Notes under the pieces: generated by a model
Told to the model about the DNA's origin: nothing
Seen by the model: the letters and a program-made list of their open reading frames with translations, nothing else
Databases searched by the model: none
Program-made: the position numbers and the translations under genes
Shown here: piece after piece, positions 23,922-32,455 of the stretch
Numbering within the stretch: the first letter of the stretch is position 1
How the letters are laid out: each line of letters opens with the position of its first letter
Assembly: GCF_000421405.1 (NCBI RefSeq)
Contig: NZ_ATWY01000006.1
Location: forward strand, 152,223-216,222
From: Butyrivibrio sp. NC2007
GTDB taxonomy: Bacteria > Bacillota > Clostridia > Lachnospirales > Lachnospiraceae
DNA length: 64,000 nt
Direction of reading: 5' to 3'

Positions 23922-24806
23922 TCAGACCTTTTCTTGTACTACTTTTCCAAGTATTCCGGTGGGCTTAACAAGGAGCACCACTACCAGGATTCCGAACACG
24001 ATCGCATCGGAAAGCTGTGATGAAATATAGGTCTTGGACAGGATCTCGACGATTCCGAGAACCAGGCCTCCGATCATGGCACCGGGTATTGAACCGATTC
24101 CGCCAAGAACCGCTGCAACGAAGGCTTTGATACCGGGCATTGCGCCGGTGTATGGAGAAAGGGACGGATAAGCCGAGCAAAGAAGCGCTCCGGCAACAGC
24201 AGCAAGTGCTGAACCGATGGCAAAGGTAAGGGCGATGGTTCTGTTTACGTTGATGCCCATAAGTGCTGCAGCGCCCTTATCCTCTGAGGCTGCAAGCATT
24301 GCCTGTCCCTGTTTGGTCTTATTAATAAAGAGCTGAAGAGCGATCAGGATAACCACACTGACAAGAATGGTCACGATGGTTACGCCCTGGATCTTGAGCT
24401 GTCCGCCTGCAAAGGAGACGCCCTCCCATTTGATAACTGAAGAAAATGACTTGATATCTGCGCCGTAGATAAGAAGCGCGATGTTCTCAAGAAGGTAGCT
24501 GACACCGATGGCTGTGATGAGAACCGCCAGGGGTGAAGCTGCTCCACGAAGAGGCCTGTAAGCCACGAACTCAGTTGTTACGCCCAGGAGTGTGCAGAGT
24601 ACAATTGCAACAATAATGCCTACTACTGAATTGCCTGAAAGTGCTGCGCTCACTGAAAAGATAATATAGCAGCCCACCATGATAAAATCGCCATGCGCGA
24701 AATTCAGCATCTTGGCAATACCGTAAACCATGGTGTATCCCAGGGCAATTATGGCATATATGCTTCCTAAGCTAAGTCCGTTAATGAGATAAGTCAAAAA
24801 ACTCAT
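23922..24806 (-). CDS. livH: Branched-chain amino acid ABC transporter permease LivH
   Basis: This 294-residue inner-membrane permease opens NGLSLGSIYAIIALGYTMVY and GIAKMLNFAHGDFIM, the LivH hallmark. It also has YRPLRGAASPLAVLITAIGV, GQAMLAASEDKGAAALMGIN and VLGGIGSIPGAMIGGLVLGI. About eight membrane helices are visible. It is the first membrane gene after livJ, from which it is separated by a hairpin that may reduce readthrough. Confidence 0.96.
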   Translation of the reverse strand: MSFLTYLINGLSLGSIYAIIALGYTMVYGIAKMLNFAHGDFIMVGCYIIFSVSAALSGNSVVGIIVAIVLCTLLGVTTEFVAYRPLRGAASPLAVLITAIGVSYLLENIALLIYGADIKSFSSVIKWEGVSFAGGQLKIQGVTIVTILVSVVILIALQLFINKTKQGQAMLAASEDKGAAALMGINVNRTIALTFAIGSALAAVAGALLCSAYPSLSPYTGAMPGIKAFVAAVLGGIGSIPGAMIGGLVLGIVEILSKTYISSQLSDAIVFGILVVVLLVKPTGILGKVVQEKV

Positions 24807-24842
24807 CGGCCACCTCCAAAGTGTCTTTTAATAATAAAGAGA

Positions 24843-24872
24843 ACGAGGGATACCTTTGACAGCATCCCTCGC
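24843..24872 (-). terminator. Attenuating hairpin between livJ and livH
   Basis: CGAGGGAT (24844-24851) pairs with ATCCCTCG (24864-24871), and TTCTCTTTATTATT follows on the minus strand. The imperfect T run suggests partial termination, which would give more LivJ than permease, as is usual for binding proteins. Confidence 0.65.
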
Positions 24873-24903
24873 TGGATGTCTAAAACATTATATCATAGAA
24901 AAC

Positions 24904-26064
24904 TTATTCTGCAGATACGTAAACGCCACCCTTGATAACAACAGCCTTAGGCTCCTTGTTAGGCTCTCCGTTTGCAGACCATGTCATCTTGGAAGATGTA
25001 AGACCTGAAGCCTCGATCTGAGTCATAGCCTCTGTGAGCTTTGTTCCGATATCTGAAACGCTCATGTCAGGTGTAACACCGCTCTTCTCGATAGCTGCCT
25101 TGATGATGTAAACTGCATCGTAAGCGTCAGCTGCGAACTGGTTAGGTGTCTCGCCGTACTTCTCGTTGTACTTCTTAACGAAGTTAACTGTGAGGTCATC
25201 TGTTGCATCAGCTGCGAAAGGTGTAAGAAGCATAAGTCCCTCAGCAAGTGATGTGTCGAAGTTCTCAACTGTAAGGATACCGTCCATACCGTCTACACCG
25301 AAGAATGTAGGAGCATATCCCATTGTGTTAGCCTGTGTAAGAATAAGAGCTGCATCTGAATAATAAATAGGAAGGAATACAAGATCAGCACCTGCATCCT
25401 TAGCCTTCTGAAGCTGTACAGAGAAGTCTGTGTTGTTGTCCTGTGTGTAAGCCTCAGCTGAAACTATCTCGTAGTTCTTGCCCTCAGACTCCTGAGCGAA
25501 TTTCTGGTAGATACCTGAAGAATAAACGTCTGAGCTGTCGTAGATGATACCAACCTTAGTTGCGAGGTTGTGATCACTGATATACTGAGCAGAAGCGATA
25601 CCCTGGTTAGGATCTGAGAAGCATACGCGGAATACGTTGTCATACTTAACGCAATCCTCAGCTGATCCTGAAGGTGTAAGCTGGAACATGTTGTCTGCCT
25701 TTGTGTTCTCTGAAACTGCGATTGAGCAAGCAGATGTTGTTGATCCAACAAGGATCTGCATTCCCCAGTCCTTAAGAGTATTGTAAGCGTTAACTGACTT
25801 CTCAGCGTTGAGCTCGTCGTCCTCGCCCTTGTACTCGATCTTAACACCGTTAATTCCACCGGCCTCGTTGATCTCGTCTACAGCGATCTGTGCGCCGTTA
25901 ACTACTGCGTTACCGTAAGCAGCTGCTGCTCCTGTAAGAGGTCCGATAGCACCGATCTTGAATGTGTCAGATCCTGAAGCTGCTCCGCTGCCACATCCTG
26001 CAAGCATTGTAAGAGCAAGAGCAGAAGTCATAACTGCACTTACTACTTTGTTAAACTTCTTCAT
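24904..26064 (-). CDS. livJ: Branched-chain amino acid-binding lipoprotein LivJ
   Basis: This 386-residue type I periplasmic-binding-fold protein has a lipoprotein signal (ALALTMLAGCGSG, lipid on Cys24). The mature part has DTFKIGAIGPLTGAAAAYGN, GAQIAVDEINEAGGING, LVGSTTSACSIAVSENTKAD and YDAVYIIKAAIEKSG, all typical of Leu/Ile/Val-binding proteins. It captures amino acids at the outer face for LivHMGF. GAGGAGGG precedes the ATG. Codon use is strongly biased, which fits high expression. It is the first gene of its operon. Confidence 0.96.
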   Translation of the reverse strand: MKKFNKVVSAVMTSALALTMLAGCGSGAASGSDTFKIGAIGPLTGAAAAYGNAVVNGAQIAVDEINEAGGINGVKIEYKGEDDELNAEKSVNAYNTLKDWGMQILVGSTTSACSIAVSENTKADNMFQLTPSGSAEDCVKYDNVFRVCFSDPNQGIASAQYISDHNLATKVGIIYDSSDVYSSGIYQKFAQESEGKNYEIVSAEAYTQDNNTDFSVQLQKAKDAGADLVFLPIYYSDAALILTQANTMGYAPTFFGVDGMDGILTVENFDTSLAEGLMLLTPFAADATDDLTVNFVKKYNEKYGETPNQFAADAYDAVYIIKAAIEKSGVTPDMSVSDIGTKLTEAMTQIEASGLTSSKMTWSANGEPNKEPKAVVIKGGVYVSAE

Positions 26065-26149
26065 AGTTTTCCCTCCTCAAATGTATATTTGTATACAATG
26101 TTATATCTTAAGTTAAATCAATAGTTAAGAAAAGTCAATACTTTAAAGC

Positions 26150-26182
26150 AAAAAAGTGACTCCCAAAAATATGGGAGCCACC
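26150..26182 (-). terminator. Terminator of the 26.2-kb membrane protein gene
   Basis: On the minus strand GGTGGCTCCC pairs with GGGAGTCAC around ATATTTTT and is followed by six T, 30 bp after the stop. Confidence 0.85.
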
Positions 26183-26210
26183 GATAGTTCTTTTAACAAA
26201 AAAGCGTCAT

Positions 26211-26735
26211 CTAGCGGTAATAATCGTTCTCGGCCTTCTGTAGCATCTTGGCCTCCTGGATCTTGTCGTTGACGTCAACCAAAAACTGGTGATTGGTCGG
26301 ATCAGATATGAACTCAAGGAAGTCTGATGCTTCCTTATTCTTAAGCTTCTGGATTTTGGTCAGGTACTCAAAAATCTCCTCGTGAGTCTTGCCCTCGTTG
26401 TGGAACCTGTCAACAATGTCGAAGAGCACCATAAATCTGCGCATCCTCACACGGGTGTTAATCTGATGAATTTCAAAAATGATGGAAAAGATAAAGATAA
26501 TGGCCGCTATTCCAAGCACCATAAATACCGCGCCATAAAGAGTAAGCCCTGATCTTATATTAAGGACTCCGGCGGTAACACCTGATATTGAGAAGATAAA
26601 CAAGGAAGCTAATAGAATGATTAGCCTTGCCTTATTCCTGGCTTTCTGGGTAAGCTCCATAAAGCGAACAGCCAGTCCAAACACTACGTAGAATACTAGT
26701 GCAAAGGCAATCCCCACATACGCTAATTTGAGCAT
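26211..26735 (-). CDS. Membrane protein of unknown function
   Basis: This 174-residue protein has three hydrophobic helices in its first 110 residues (AYVGIAFALVFYVVFGLAV, LIILLASLFIFSISGVTAGV, TLYGAVFMVLGIAAIIFIFS). A basic then acidic helical cytoplasmic tail follows (IHQINTRVRMRRFMVLFDIV, then KTHEEIFEYLTKIQ). I recognise no family. It is a single gene with its own terminator, just upstream of livJ. No signal peptide cleavage is likely. Confidence 0.75.
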   Translation of the reverse strand: MLKLAYVGIAFALVFYVVFGLAVRFMELTQKARNKARLIILLASLFIFSISGVTAGVLNIRSGLTLYGAVFMVLGIAAIIFIFSIIFEIHQINTRVRMRRFMVLFDIVDRFHNEGKTHEEIFEYLTKIQKLKNKEASDFLEFISDPTNHQFLVDVNDKIQEAKMLQKAENDYYR

Positions 26736-26815
26736 TGAGTCATCCCCCTATGAATTAATTGTAACAACCTTTTTGCACCAAAGCAACGAAAGTTATACCG
26801 TATATTAATTAACGG

Positions 26816-26856
26816 AAAAACGCCACAGTTCAAAATATGTTTGAACCATGGCGTCT
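26816..26856 (-). terminator. Terminator of the 26.9-kb small gene
   Basis: On the minus strand GACGCCATGGTTCAAA pairs with TTTGAACTGTGGCGT, with minor mismatch, followed by five T. Confidence 0.88.
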
Positions 26857-26864
26857 ATATATTA

Positions 26865-27134
26865 TCAGTATTCTATTGCACGGAACTCATCAAACTGAGG
26901 ATCCTCAACGAAATCCAGGATCAGGTTCAGCGGTGTAAGACCGATAGCCTCGTGATGAATCTGCTGCTTGATAACCATCTTTTCATAGGTAGAAAGTTTG
27001 TAATATTCCGGATGGCTCTTAGCATACTTCTCATTTAACTGGTCGAATAGATTATACTCCGGATCGCCCCATGCTAATACTTCGGCTGTCTTTAGGTTTG
27101 GTTTGAACGGAGAATACTTCAGCTGGTTAGACAT
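26865..27134 (-). CDS. Small conserved-looking cytoplasmic protein
   Basis: This protein of about 89 residues is soluble and begins MSNQLKYSPFKPNLKTAEVL. The ATG at 27134 has AAAGGAC before it, while the in-frame ATG at 27161 is less well placed. I recognise no domain. The protein is rich in aromatic and charged residues (YAKSHPEYYKLSTYEKMVIK). Its own terminator and a clear ribosome-binding site make it a real gene. Nothing nearby suggests a function. Confidence 0.7.
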   Translation of the reverse strand: MSNQLKYSPFKPNLKTAEVLAWGDPEYNLFDQLNEKYAKSHPEYYKLSTYEKMVIKQQIHHEAIGLTPLNLILDFVEDPQFDEFRAIEY

Positions 27135-27276
27135 AATCAGTTGTCCTTTCTCTAGTTGCAAAGCTCGACGTCAGAAACCGAAGGTTATAATAACAACCTC
27201 TATATGAAATTATAGCATAGAGTTTAATAAATTTTAATAAAATTACACAAAAAATTTATAATTTGGAATTTTAGTT

Positions 27277-27897
27277 TCAGGCACCGATTCCATGTGCTCT
27301 GTTGTAGCCACGGCATACAGTGTTTGTGTTGTTGATGATGATGTTCCATCCGATGAAAACACCGATACCACAGAGAAGAACACCAAGGAGCATCCAGAGA
27401 AGAACTGCTGTGCCACCTTCGGTGGTAGGCTGTCCGTATCTTGCGCAGTTGTTCTGAAGCCTGTTACCAAGCTGATAGTACCAAACATATGCAAAAATAC
27501 CGCATGTTACAAGTGAAAGCAGGAAAAAGAGCCAGAAGTTCATTGTTTCTTCTCCGTCACCGTCGCATGCGATGTTAACATCCTGAATAAGCTGATAGAT
27601 GAAAACCCAGCTGTAAATACCACATGTAATGATTGTGAGCAGGATAAATACCAAAAGACTACGATCTGTTCTAAGTGGCATGAAACCGTAAGGTGCTGAG
27701 TAAGTATTTCCAAAGTTAGGTCCGGCTGTGCTGTTTGCACCGGCAAACCCGTTTGCGCTATCTGCTGAAAAGCCCTTTATCTCATCGCTTGCAGGCTCCT
27801 GATTTGCATTCTGCTCTGCTCCCTGAACAGGTGCTCCGCAATTAGGACAAAACTTCTCCCCATCATTTATCTGTGTCCCACAATTACTACAAAACAT
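27277..27897 (-). CDS. Zinc-ribbon DUF4234 membrane protein
   Basis: This protein of about 206 residues starts with a zinc ribbon MFCSNCGTQINDGEKFCPNC (two CxxC). A Gln/Ala/Gly-rich linker follows, then a DUF4234 module of four helices with the repeated I(T/V)CGI(Y/F) pattern (LLTIITCGIYSWVFIYQLIQ and LSLVTCGIFAYVWYYQLGNR) and WNIIINNTNTVCRGYN at the end. AAGGAGG sets the start at 27897, well inside the longer open frame. The ribbon lies on the cytoplasmic side. The function of the family is unknown. It lies downstream of the CLC transporter gene on the same strand. Confidence 0.88.
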   Translation of the reverse strand: MFCSNCGTQINDGEKFCPNCGAPVQGAEQNANQEPASDEIKGFSADSANGFAGANSTAGPNFGNTYSAPYGFMPLRTDRSLLVFILLTIITCGIYSWVFIYQLIQDVNIACDGDGEETMNFWLFFLLSLVTCGIFAYVWYYQLGNRLQNNCARYGQPTTEGGTAVLLWMLLGVLLCGIGVFIGWNIIINNTNTVCRGYNRAHGIGA

Positions 27898-27986
27898 AAT
27901 AAAATCCTCCTTAACCTCTACATAAACAACATGTTTATTATAGGTAAGGAGGTTTTTTTTGTAAATATAGAAATATTTTGAATACG

Positions 27987-29270
27987 TCACATTGTATCGC
28001 GGTTTACGAACTTGTTATGGAACTTGGAATACATGATCTTCTGACTGCTGTAAAGGCTGTGATAGCCCGAGAACGTGTAGCTCAGCGCCACGGCCAGCAG
28101 ATAGAAAGGCATTCCCTTAAATCCAAAGAGCTCGAAACAGATAAACAGCGATGAAATCGGGCAGTTGGTAACTCCGCAGAACAGCGCTCCCATTCCGACA
28201 GCTGCGCAAAGTGCCGGATCAAAGCCAAAAAGCTGCGAGTAAAGGCATCCGAAGGTCGCTCCTATGTACAGCGCCGGTACAATCTCGCCGCCCTTATAGC
28301 CTGCACCTAGAGTCAGTGCTGTGAATATCATCTTAAGAAGGAACGCAAAGTACGGAGCTTCGCCCTTGATTGCCATCTCAATGACGTTCATTCCTGCGCC
28401 GTTGTAGTATCTGGTGCCTGAAAGGTATGTCAGGGCCACTACGATACATCCGCCTACGAAGATCCTGATATAGGGATTCGGCAGGAGCTTCTTGTAAGTC
28501 TTTCCTGAGAACTTGAGAACCTCGCAAAAAATAACACTAACTATTGCACATAGCAGCGCAAGTACGCCTGTAAATATCGCATGATACGGTGTGAACTCCG
28601 GGACTACGTTTACTGCGAACTGCTCTCCCGTTGCTCCCATCCATTCGCTGATGCCCTGGGCCACAAGCGCCGAAACAACGCACGGAACCAGCGCGGAATA
28701 ATACATAACACCTACATTCTCAATTTCCATGGCCACAAACGAAGCTGTCATGGGCGTTCCGAACAGTGCGGAGAATGCAGCACTCATGCCACACATGGTG
28801 ATTATCTTGACGTTGCCCTCTTTTAGTTTAAAGAGCCTTCCCAGATTATAACCGATACTTCCGCCCATCTGCAGGGCTGCGCTTTCACGGCCTGTGGATC
28901 CGCCGAAGAGGTGGGTTAAGGTTGTTGAAATAAATATCAGGGGAGCCTTGGTAATAGGCAGGATATCCCCTTCCTGAATGGACTTGATGACCAGGTTCGT
29001 TCCCTTGTCCTCGTAGTCCTTACATATTCTGTATAAAAAGACAATCAGAAGTCCCGCCACAGGTAGGCCCAATATAATATAGTCGTGTGCTATCCTAAAT
29101 TGTGTCGCAAAAATAATTGTTTTAGAGAACACGGCACCTATAGCACCCACAACAAGTCCTGTCACGCTGCCCAAAAACAGCCACCTGAACAGCACTCTTA
29201 TGCGCCCCCAGAGGTCTACTTCCTGAAAATGTTTAATTAGGAATGATATGGGATTCTTCTTCTCGTCCAT
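27987..29270 (-). CDS. CLC-family anion transporter, CLC-F-like
   Basis: This 427-residue protein has ten or more membrane helices and CLC landmarks. The gating-glutamate loop is LFGGSTGRESAALQMGGSIG (the usual GREGP is GRESA, Glu retained). The helix-N motif is GGEIVPALYIGATFG, and GTPMTASFVAMEIENVG follows the first repeat. The loss of Pro in the gating loop and the short length without CBS domains resemble the fluoride/proton antiporter branch rather than classical chloride exchangers; this is inference. It lies 4 bp after an Hpt gene, so it may be cotranscribed with a signalling operon. No fluoride riboswitch is seen. Confidence 0.87.
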   Translation of the reverse strand: MDEKKNPISFLIKHFQEVDLWGRIRVLFRWLFLGSVTGLVVGAIGAVFSKTIIFATQFRIAHDYIILGLPVAGLLIVFLYRICKDYEDKGTNLVIKSIQEGDILPITKAPLIFISTTLTHLFGGSTGRESAALQMGGSIGYNLGRLFKLKEGNVKIITMCGMSAAFSALFGTPMTASFVAMEIENVGVMYYSALVPCVVSALVAQGISEWMGATGEQFAVNVVPEFTPYHAIFTGVLALLCAIVSVIFCEVLKFSGKTYKKLLPNPYIRIFVGGCIVVALTYLSGTRYYNGAGMNVIEMAIKGEAPYFAFLLKMIFTALTLGAGYKGGEIVPALYIGATFGCLYSQLFGFDPALCAAVGMGALFCGVTNCPISSLFICFELFGFKGMPFYLLAVALSYTFSGYHSLYSSQKIMYSKFHNKFVNRDTM

Positions 29271-29274
29271 GGCT

Positions 29275-29610
29275 TCACTTCAGCTCTTTTACCTGATCAC
29301 GCTGCTCTATTAGCTTATTATAAAGCGGCTTATAGTCAATCTCATCTCGCCCGCGCAGATGCTCGGTCAGCTCGCAGATGGTCTCATAGAGCGGGCCTAG
29401 AGCGAGATTTCCGATGACGCCCTTTAGCGCATGCACTGTCTCAAAGGCCTCCTCAAGGTCTTTTGCCTCAAGGTTACGGCCAAGGAGCTCAAAGCGCTCG
29501 TCGGACATGCCAAGCTCTATCATCTCAATATAGAAGTCCTCCATGCCCATGCATCTCTCGAGGCCTTCGTCTACGTTTGCACCAAATTCCCTCAAGGAAT
29601 CAATTGTCAT
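29275..29610 (-). CDS. Histidine phosphotransfer (Hpt) domain protein
   Basis: This 111-residue single-domain protein is all helical. It carries the phosphoacceptor motif AFETVHALKGVIGNLALGPL (HALKG, His near residue 60) and the closing helices LYETICELTEHLRGRDE and YKPLYNKLIEQRDQV. By family it relays phosphate between receiver domains. Its start overlaps the last 11 bp of the REC-GGDEF-EAL gene, and AGGAGC of the ribosome-binding site is inside that gene. The partner is therefore very likely the receiver domain of that protein. Confidence 0.9.
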   Translation of the reverse strand: MTIDSLREFGANVDEGLERCMGMEDFYIEMIELGMSDERFELLGRNLEAKDLEEAFETVHALKGVIGNLALGPLYETICELTEHLRGRDEIDYKPLYNKLIEQRDQVKELK

Positions 29611-31324
29611 GGCAGCTCCTTTCTATAAGTTTCCCAAATTCGCCGGCAGTAAGCGGCTTGGAGAAGTAATAACCCTGTATGACGCTACAGCCTGCGTCCT
29701 TAAGAAGTGCAAACTGTTCGTATGTATCGACACCCTCGGCAATGACCGGAACCTTCAGAAATTCAGCCATTCTCAGGACAAACTCCACCATGTGCATCTC
29801 CTTGTTGTCCGGAGAAATGTCTTTTATAAAGGCCATATCGAGCTTGAGCGAGTCAATGGGCAGGTTTGTGAGCATGTTCAGGGATGAGTAGCCCTTTCCG
29901 AAGTCGTCCATGGCCACCTTAAAGCCGTGGCTTCTGATCTCTTTGACCACTTCGACAATTCCGCTGACGCTGTCCGTGTAGGATGACTCCGTGATTTCCA
30001 GCGACAGATCCGAGTTCTCAAGGCCATTCTCCTTGACAATGCCATTAAGGAAGTCCAAAAGATCAGGGTCGAAGATCTCGGCGCTTGAAACATTTACCGA
30101 AACATGCACCGTAACGCCGTATATTTCCCGCCATCTGCGGATCTGACGGGCAGACTCACGCCAAACATAACGGTCGATTTCTTTTATATGCCCGTTTTCC
30201 TCGAAGAGCGGAATGAAGAAATCCGGGCTCACAAAGCCAAACTTCGGATGCTTCCAGCGAATGAGTGCCTCTGCGCTGCAAAGTACGGGGCGCTGGCCGG
30301 AAATGTCATACTTTGGCTGGAATACGACGCTGATCTGATTATTCAAAAGAGCTTCATCCACGTCTCTGAGTAGTCGCTCCTCATAGAGCTCTTTTTCATG
30401 CATCTCGTTGTTGTAGATGGCGACCTCAGTGTTGTGGGCGTTTCTGGATATGGTGTTGCAGGCCTGAAGGGCGCGGTCGAAGCGCTGCTGAAGAGTGCAG
30501 GAGCGGTAAAGGTCAGGATACACGCCGATTCGAAGCTTTGCATTTATGTTATTCATGACTTCATTAAGCTTGTCCAGTATTGTCTTTTTCAGGTAGTCGT
30601 AGTCCTTCTGGTGCTCGATGTAAAGGTAAAAGCTGTCTGCGTTGTGGCGGCAGGCAACTCCTCCATAGGCTCTTGCCACGGTTCTTACGCCCTCTGCCAT
30701 GCTCTTTAGGACCGTATCGCCAAATACCCGGCCGTAGAGGTCGTTGATAAGATGGAATTTGATGAAGTTCACCACTACAGCGTCCACCTGCTGTTCAGGG
30801 TGATACTTGTCATACTCATGACAGTACTGGACGAAGAAGTCTCTGGTCATGAGGCCTGTGAGGCGGTCGATTCCTGTGGCTCCGATGATGGTCTTGTCGA
30901 TGAAGAGCTCGATGGCACGGCCCACTCTGGCCTTTATGACTTCGGGCTTGTCGTAGGGCTTGCCAAGGAAATCTACAGCTCCGCGATGAAGGCTCTCAAC
31001 CTCAGCATCCTTGTCGGTTGTAACCACAACAATCGGTATGTTATGAAGGTCTTTGTCTGCCCTCATGGCATCGAGCACAGCAAAACCGCTCTTTCCCGGC
31101 ATGTGGAGATCGAGAAGTACCAGGGAAATGGCGTCTTTCTCTGTCTGGATTATGCTTATGGCCTCGTCTGCTGACGTGGCGAAGTCTATGTCGTACTCAT
31201 CACCAAGGATGTTGCCAAGAATGCGCAGATTGACCGGCTCATCATCTACGATAAGGATGGTTCGCCTGAAATCCCGGCCGTGTTTGGCTCCTATATCCAG
31301 TTTGTTGGAGCTGTCCATTGTCAT
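29600..31324 (-). CDS. Response regulator with REC, degenerate GGDEF and EAL domains
   Basis: This 574-residue cytoplasmic protein has a receiver domain (residues ~20-145) with the acid pair DDEP, phosphoacceptor LLDLHMPGKSG, VTTDKD and FLGKPY. The GGDEF domain (~155-300) is degenerate: the signature loop reads HNADSF. The EAL domain (~315-560) keeps EALIRWKH, ITESSYTD, DDFGKGYSSLNML and IAEGVDTYEQ with QGYYFSKPL, so it should hydrolyse c-di-GMP. The GGDEF part probably has no cyclase activity and may bind GTP as a regulator. It overlaps the Hpt gene by 11 bp. Confidence 0.92.
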   Translation of the reverse strand: MTMDSSNKLDIGAKHGRDFRRTILIVDDEPVNLRILGNILGDEYDIDFATSADEAISIIQTEKDAISLVLLDLHMPGKSGFAVLDAMRADKDLHNIPIVVVTTDKDAEVESLHRGAVDFLGKPYDKPEVIKARVGRAIELFIDKTIIGATGIDRLTGLMTRDFFVQYCHEYDKYHPEQQVDAVVVNFIKFHLINDLYGRVFGDTVLKSMAEGVRTVARAYGGVACRHNADSFYLYIEHQKDYDYLKKTILDKLNEVMNNINAKLRIGVYPDLYRSCTLQQRFDRALQACNTISRNAHNTEVAIYNNEMHEKELYEERLLRDVDEALLNNQISVVFQPKYDISGQRPVLCSAEALIRWKHPKFGFVSPDFFIPLFEENGHIKEIDRYVWRESARQIRRWREIYGVTVHVSVNVSSAEIFDPDLLDFLNGIVKENGLENSDLSLEITESSYTDSVSGIVEVVKEIRSHGFKVAMDDFGKGYSSLNMLTNLPIDSLKLDMAFIKDISPDNKEMHMVEFVLRMAEFLKVPVIAEGVDTYEQFALLKDAGCSVIQGYYFSKPLTAGEFGKLIERSCHDN

Positions 31325-31485
31325 GAGTGATCACCTGTTTTGGGGCTGGTGTACTGGTGTGGTGTGATGGAGTTATGGTGTGCTGCGCGATGTACGATGC
31401 GTGATGCGCGATAATAATGCATATTAATTATACTATGAGTAATTGCATGTTAACGTAAAAATATATACTTTTTATGGATTTACGT

Positions 31486-31523
31486 GAAAAGCCCCTGGGA
31501 CCTTTTGAGTCTCAGGGGCTTTC
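31486..31523 (-). terminator. Terminator of DUF1858 gene
   Basis: On the minus strand AAAGCCCCTGAGA pairs with TCCCAGGGGCTTT and ends in TTTT. It lies 15 bp after the stop. Confidence 0.85.
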
Positions 31524-31537
31524 CGTGTGTTGTTTAT

Positions 31538-31852
31538 TTAGGCGTTGTGCTCGAGAAGATAGTCGTTAAGGGCGTCTGTGATCTCGTCGCCGTCGATTCC
31601 GTGTACTGCACAGGCCTCAGCCAGTGACTCCATCTGTGATGCGGGACATGAGATACATCCCATTCCGCACTCCATAAGGAACTGCGCTGCAAGTGGGTGC
31701 TGTCTGATGATGTCTCCTACAAGCATGCTGGAATCTATGATGTCACCGTTATCGGCTGTTGCGCCGGCATTCTCGTTCTTTAACTCTTCTGACATTGTGT
31801 TTCCCTCTCTTTCTGTATCACTTCCAAAGAATAAATCTTTTAATGAACCCAT
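31538..31852 (-). CDS. DUF1858 domain protein
   Basis: This 104-residue protein ends in a DUF1858 domain: SSMLVGDIIRQHPLAAQFLM, ECGMGCISCPASQ with the conserved CxxC, and ESLAEACAVHGIDGDEI. The domain is found beside hybrid-cluster and ScdA-like redox proteins and may coordinate metal or thiol chemistry. The first ~30 residues are acidic and low complexity. The ATG at 31852 has AAGGAG; a second ATG at 31795 with AGAGGG is also possible. It has its own terminator and no obvious partner. Confidence 0.87.
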   Translation of the reverse strand: MGSLKDLFFGSDTEREGNTMSEELKNENAGATADNGDIIDSSMLVGDIIRQHPLAAQFLMECGMGCISCPASQMESLAEACAVHGIDGDEITDALNDYLLEHNA

Positions 31853-31918
31853 GATTAATGTACTCCTTTATACAATTCGTTATTCTACTCCTATAATTGA
31901 TTGTGCGCAAGATATTTT

Positions 31919-32031
31919 TTGATGCGCGTGGTTACGGGATTTTGCTGATTGTTTAATGCGCGCGATTATGAGATTGAGTCTTATATTTTATGCACGTGGT
32001 TATGAGATTTGCGCTAGTTTTCGTGGTTGGT
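31919..32031. repeat. Degenerate direct repeats around GCGCGTGGTTATGAGATT
   Basis: Three imperfect copies of (T/A)ATGCGCGTGGTTATGAGAT start near 31921, 31955 and 31990. The stretch lies between the DUF1858 and barstar genes and holds no gene. Confidence 0.5.
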
Positions 32032-32035
32032 TGGA

Positions 32036-32311
32036 TCAGGGATAGAATCTGATCTTTAGGTTGTTGGACTCTTTCTGAGCGCGGCTGGCGAGCTTTTTTA
32101 GCCTGTTCAGGTAGTCAGGATTCTCCTTCTCCATGGCGCTTGTATTATAGATGATTATGTTCCAGGTCTCTGTCGTCTCTGTCAGTACGTCATAGAAGGC
32201 GTCCAGGTTGTGCCCGTAATGTTCCGGCAGAGGTAGCTCTTTTGCCAAAGTATCGTGAAGTTCGGACTTGGCGGTAACATTCGAAAGGTCTATGTAAAAA
32301 ACTTGTTCCAT
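32036..32311 (-). CDS. Barstar-family RNase inhibitor
   Basis: This 91-residue protein begins MEQVFYIDLSNVTAKSELHD. It has the barstar core LPLPEHYGHNLDAFYDVLTE, in which NLDAFYD keeps both aspartates that contact barnase (Asp35 and Asp39 in the classical numbering). It is cytoplasmic and binds and blocks barnase-type ribonucleases. The gene for a barnase-like lipoprotein lies upstream on the same strand, 134 bp away, so this is its likely immunity partner. The order is toxin first, inhibitor second. Length is normal. Confidence 0.93.
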   Translation of the reverse strand: MEQVFYIDLSNVTAKSELHDTLAKELPLPEHYGHNLDAFYDVLTETTETWNIIIYNTSAMEKENPDYLNRLKKLASRAQKESNNLKIRFYP

Positions 32312-32335
32312 GCTTATCTCCTGTGGAAAAGGTGT

Positions 32336-32455
32336 GGTGAATGGTAGTTCTGATGCTATTATTTCTTGCTGTCAGGGCATGTACTGCTCGTGATGCAGCT
32401 GTTGGCTGCCAGGGCAGGTGCTGTTCCTGATTCAGCTGTTGGCTATCAGGGCTCG
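32336..32455. repeat. ~51-bp degenerate tandem repeat between barnase and barstar genes
   Basis: GGCATGTACTGCTCGTGATG followed by CAGCTGTTGGCTGCCAGGG recurs with changes from about 32377 to 32455 in roughly 2.5 units. It begins right after the barnase stop and fills the gap to barstar. Confidence 0.6.
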
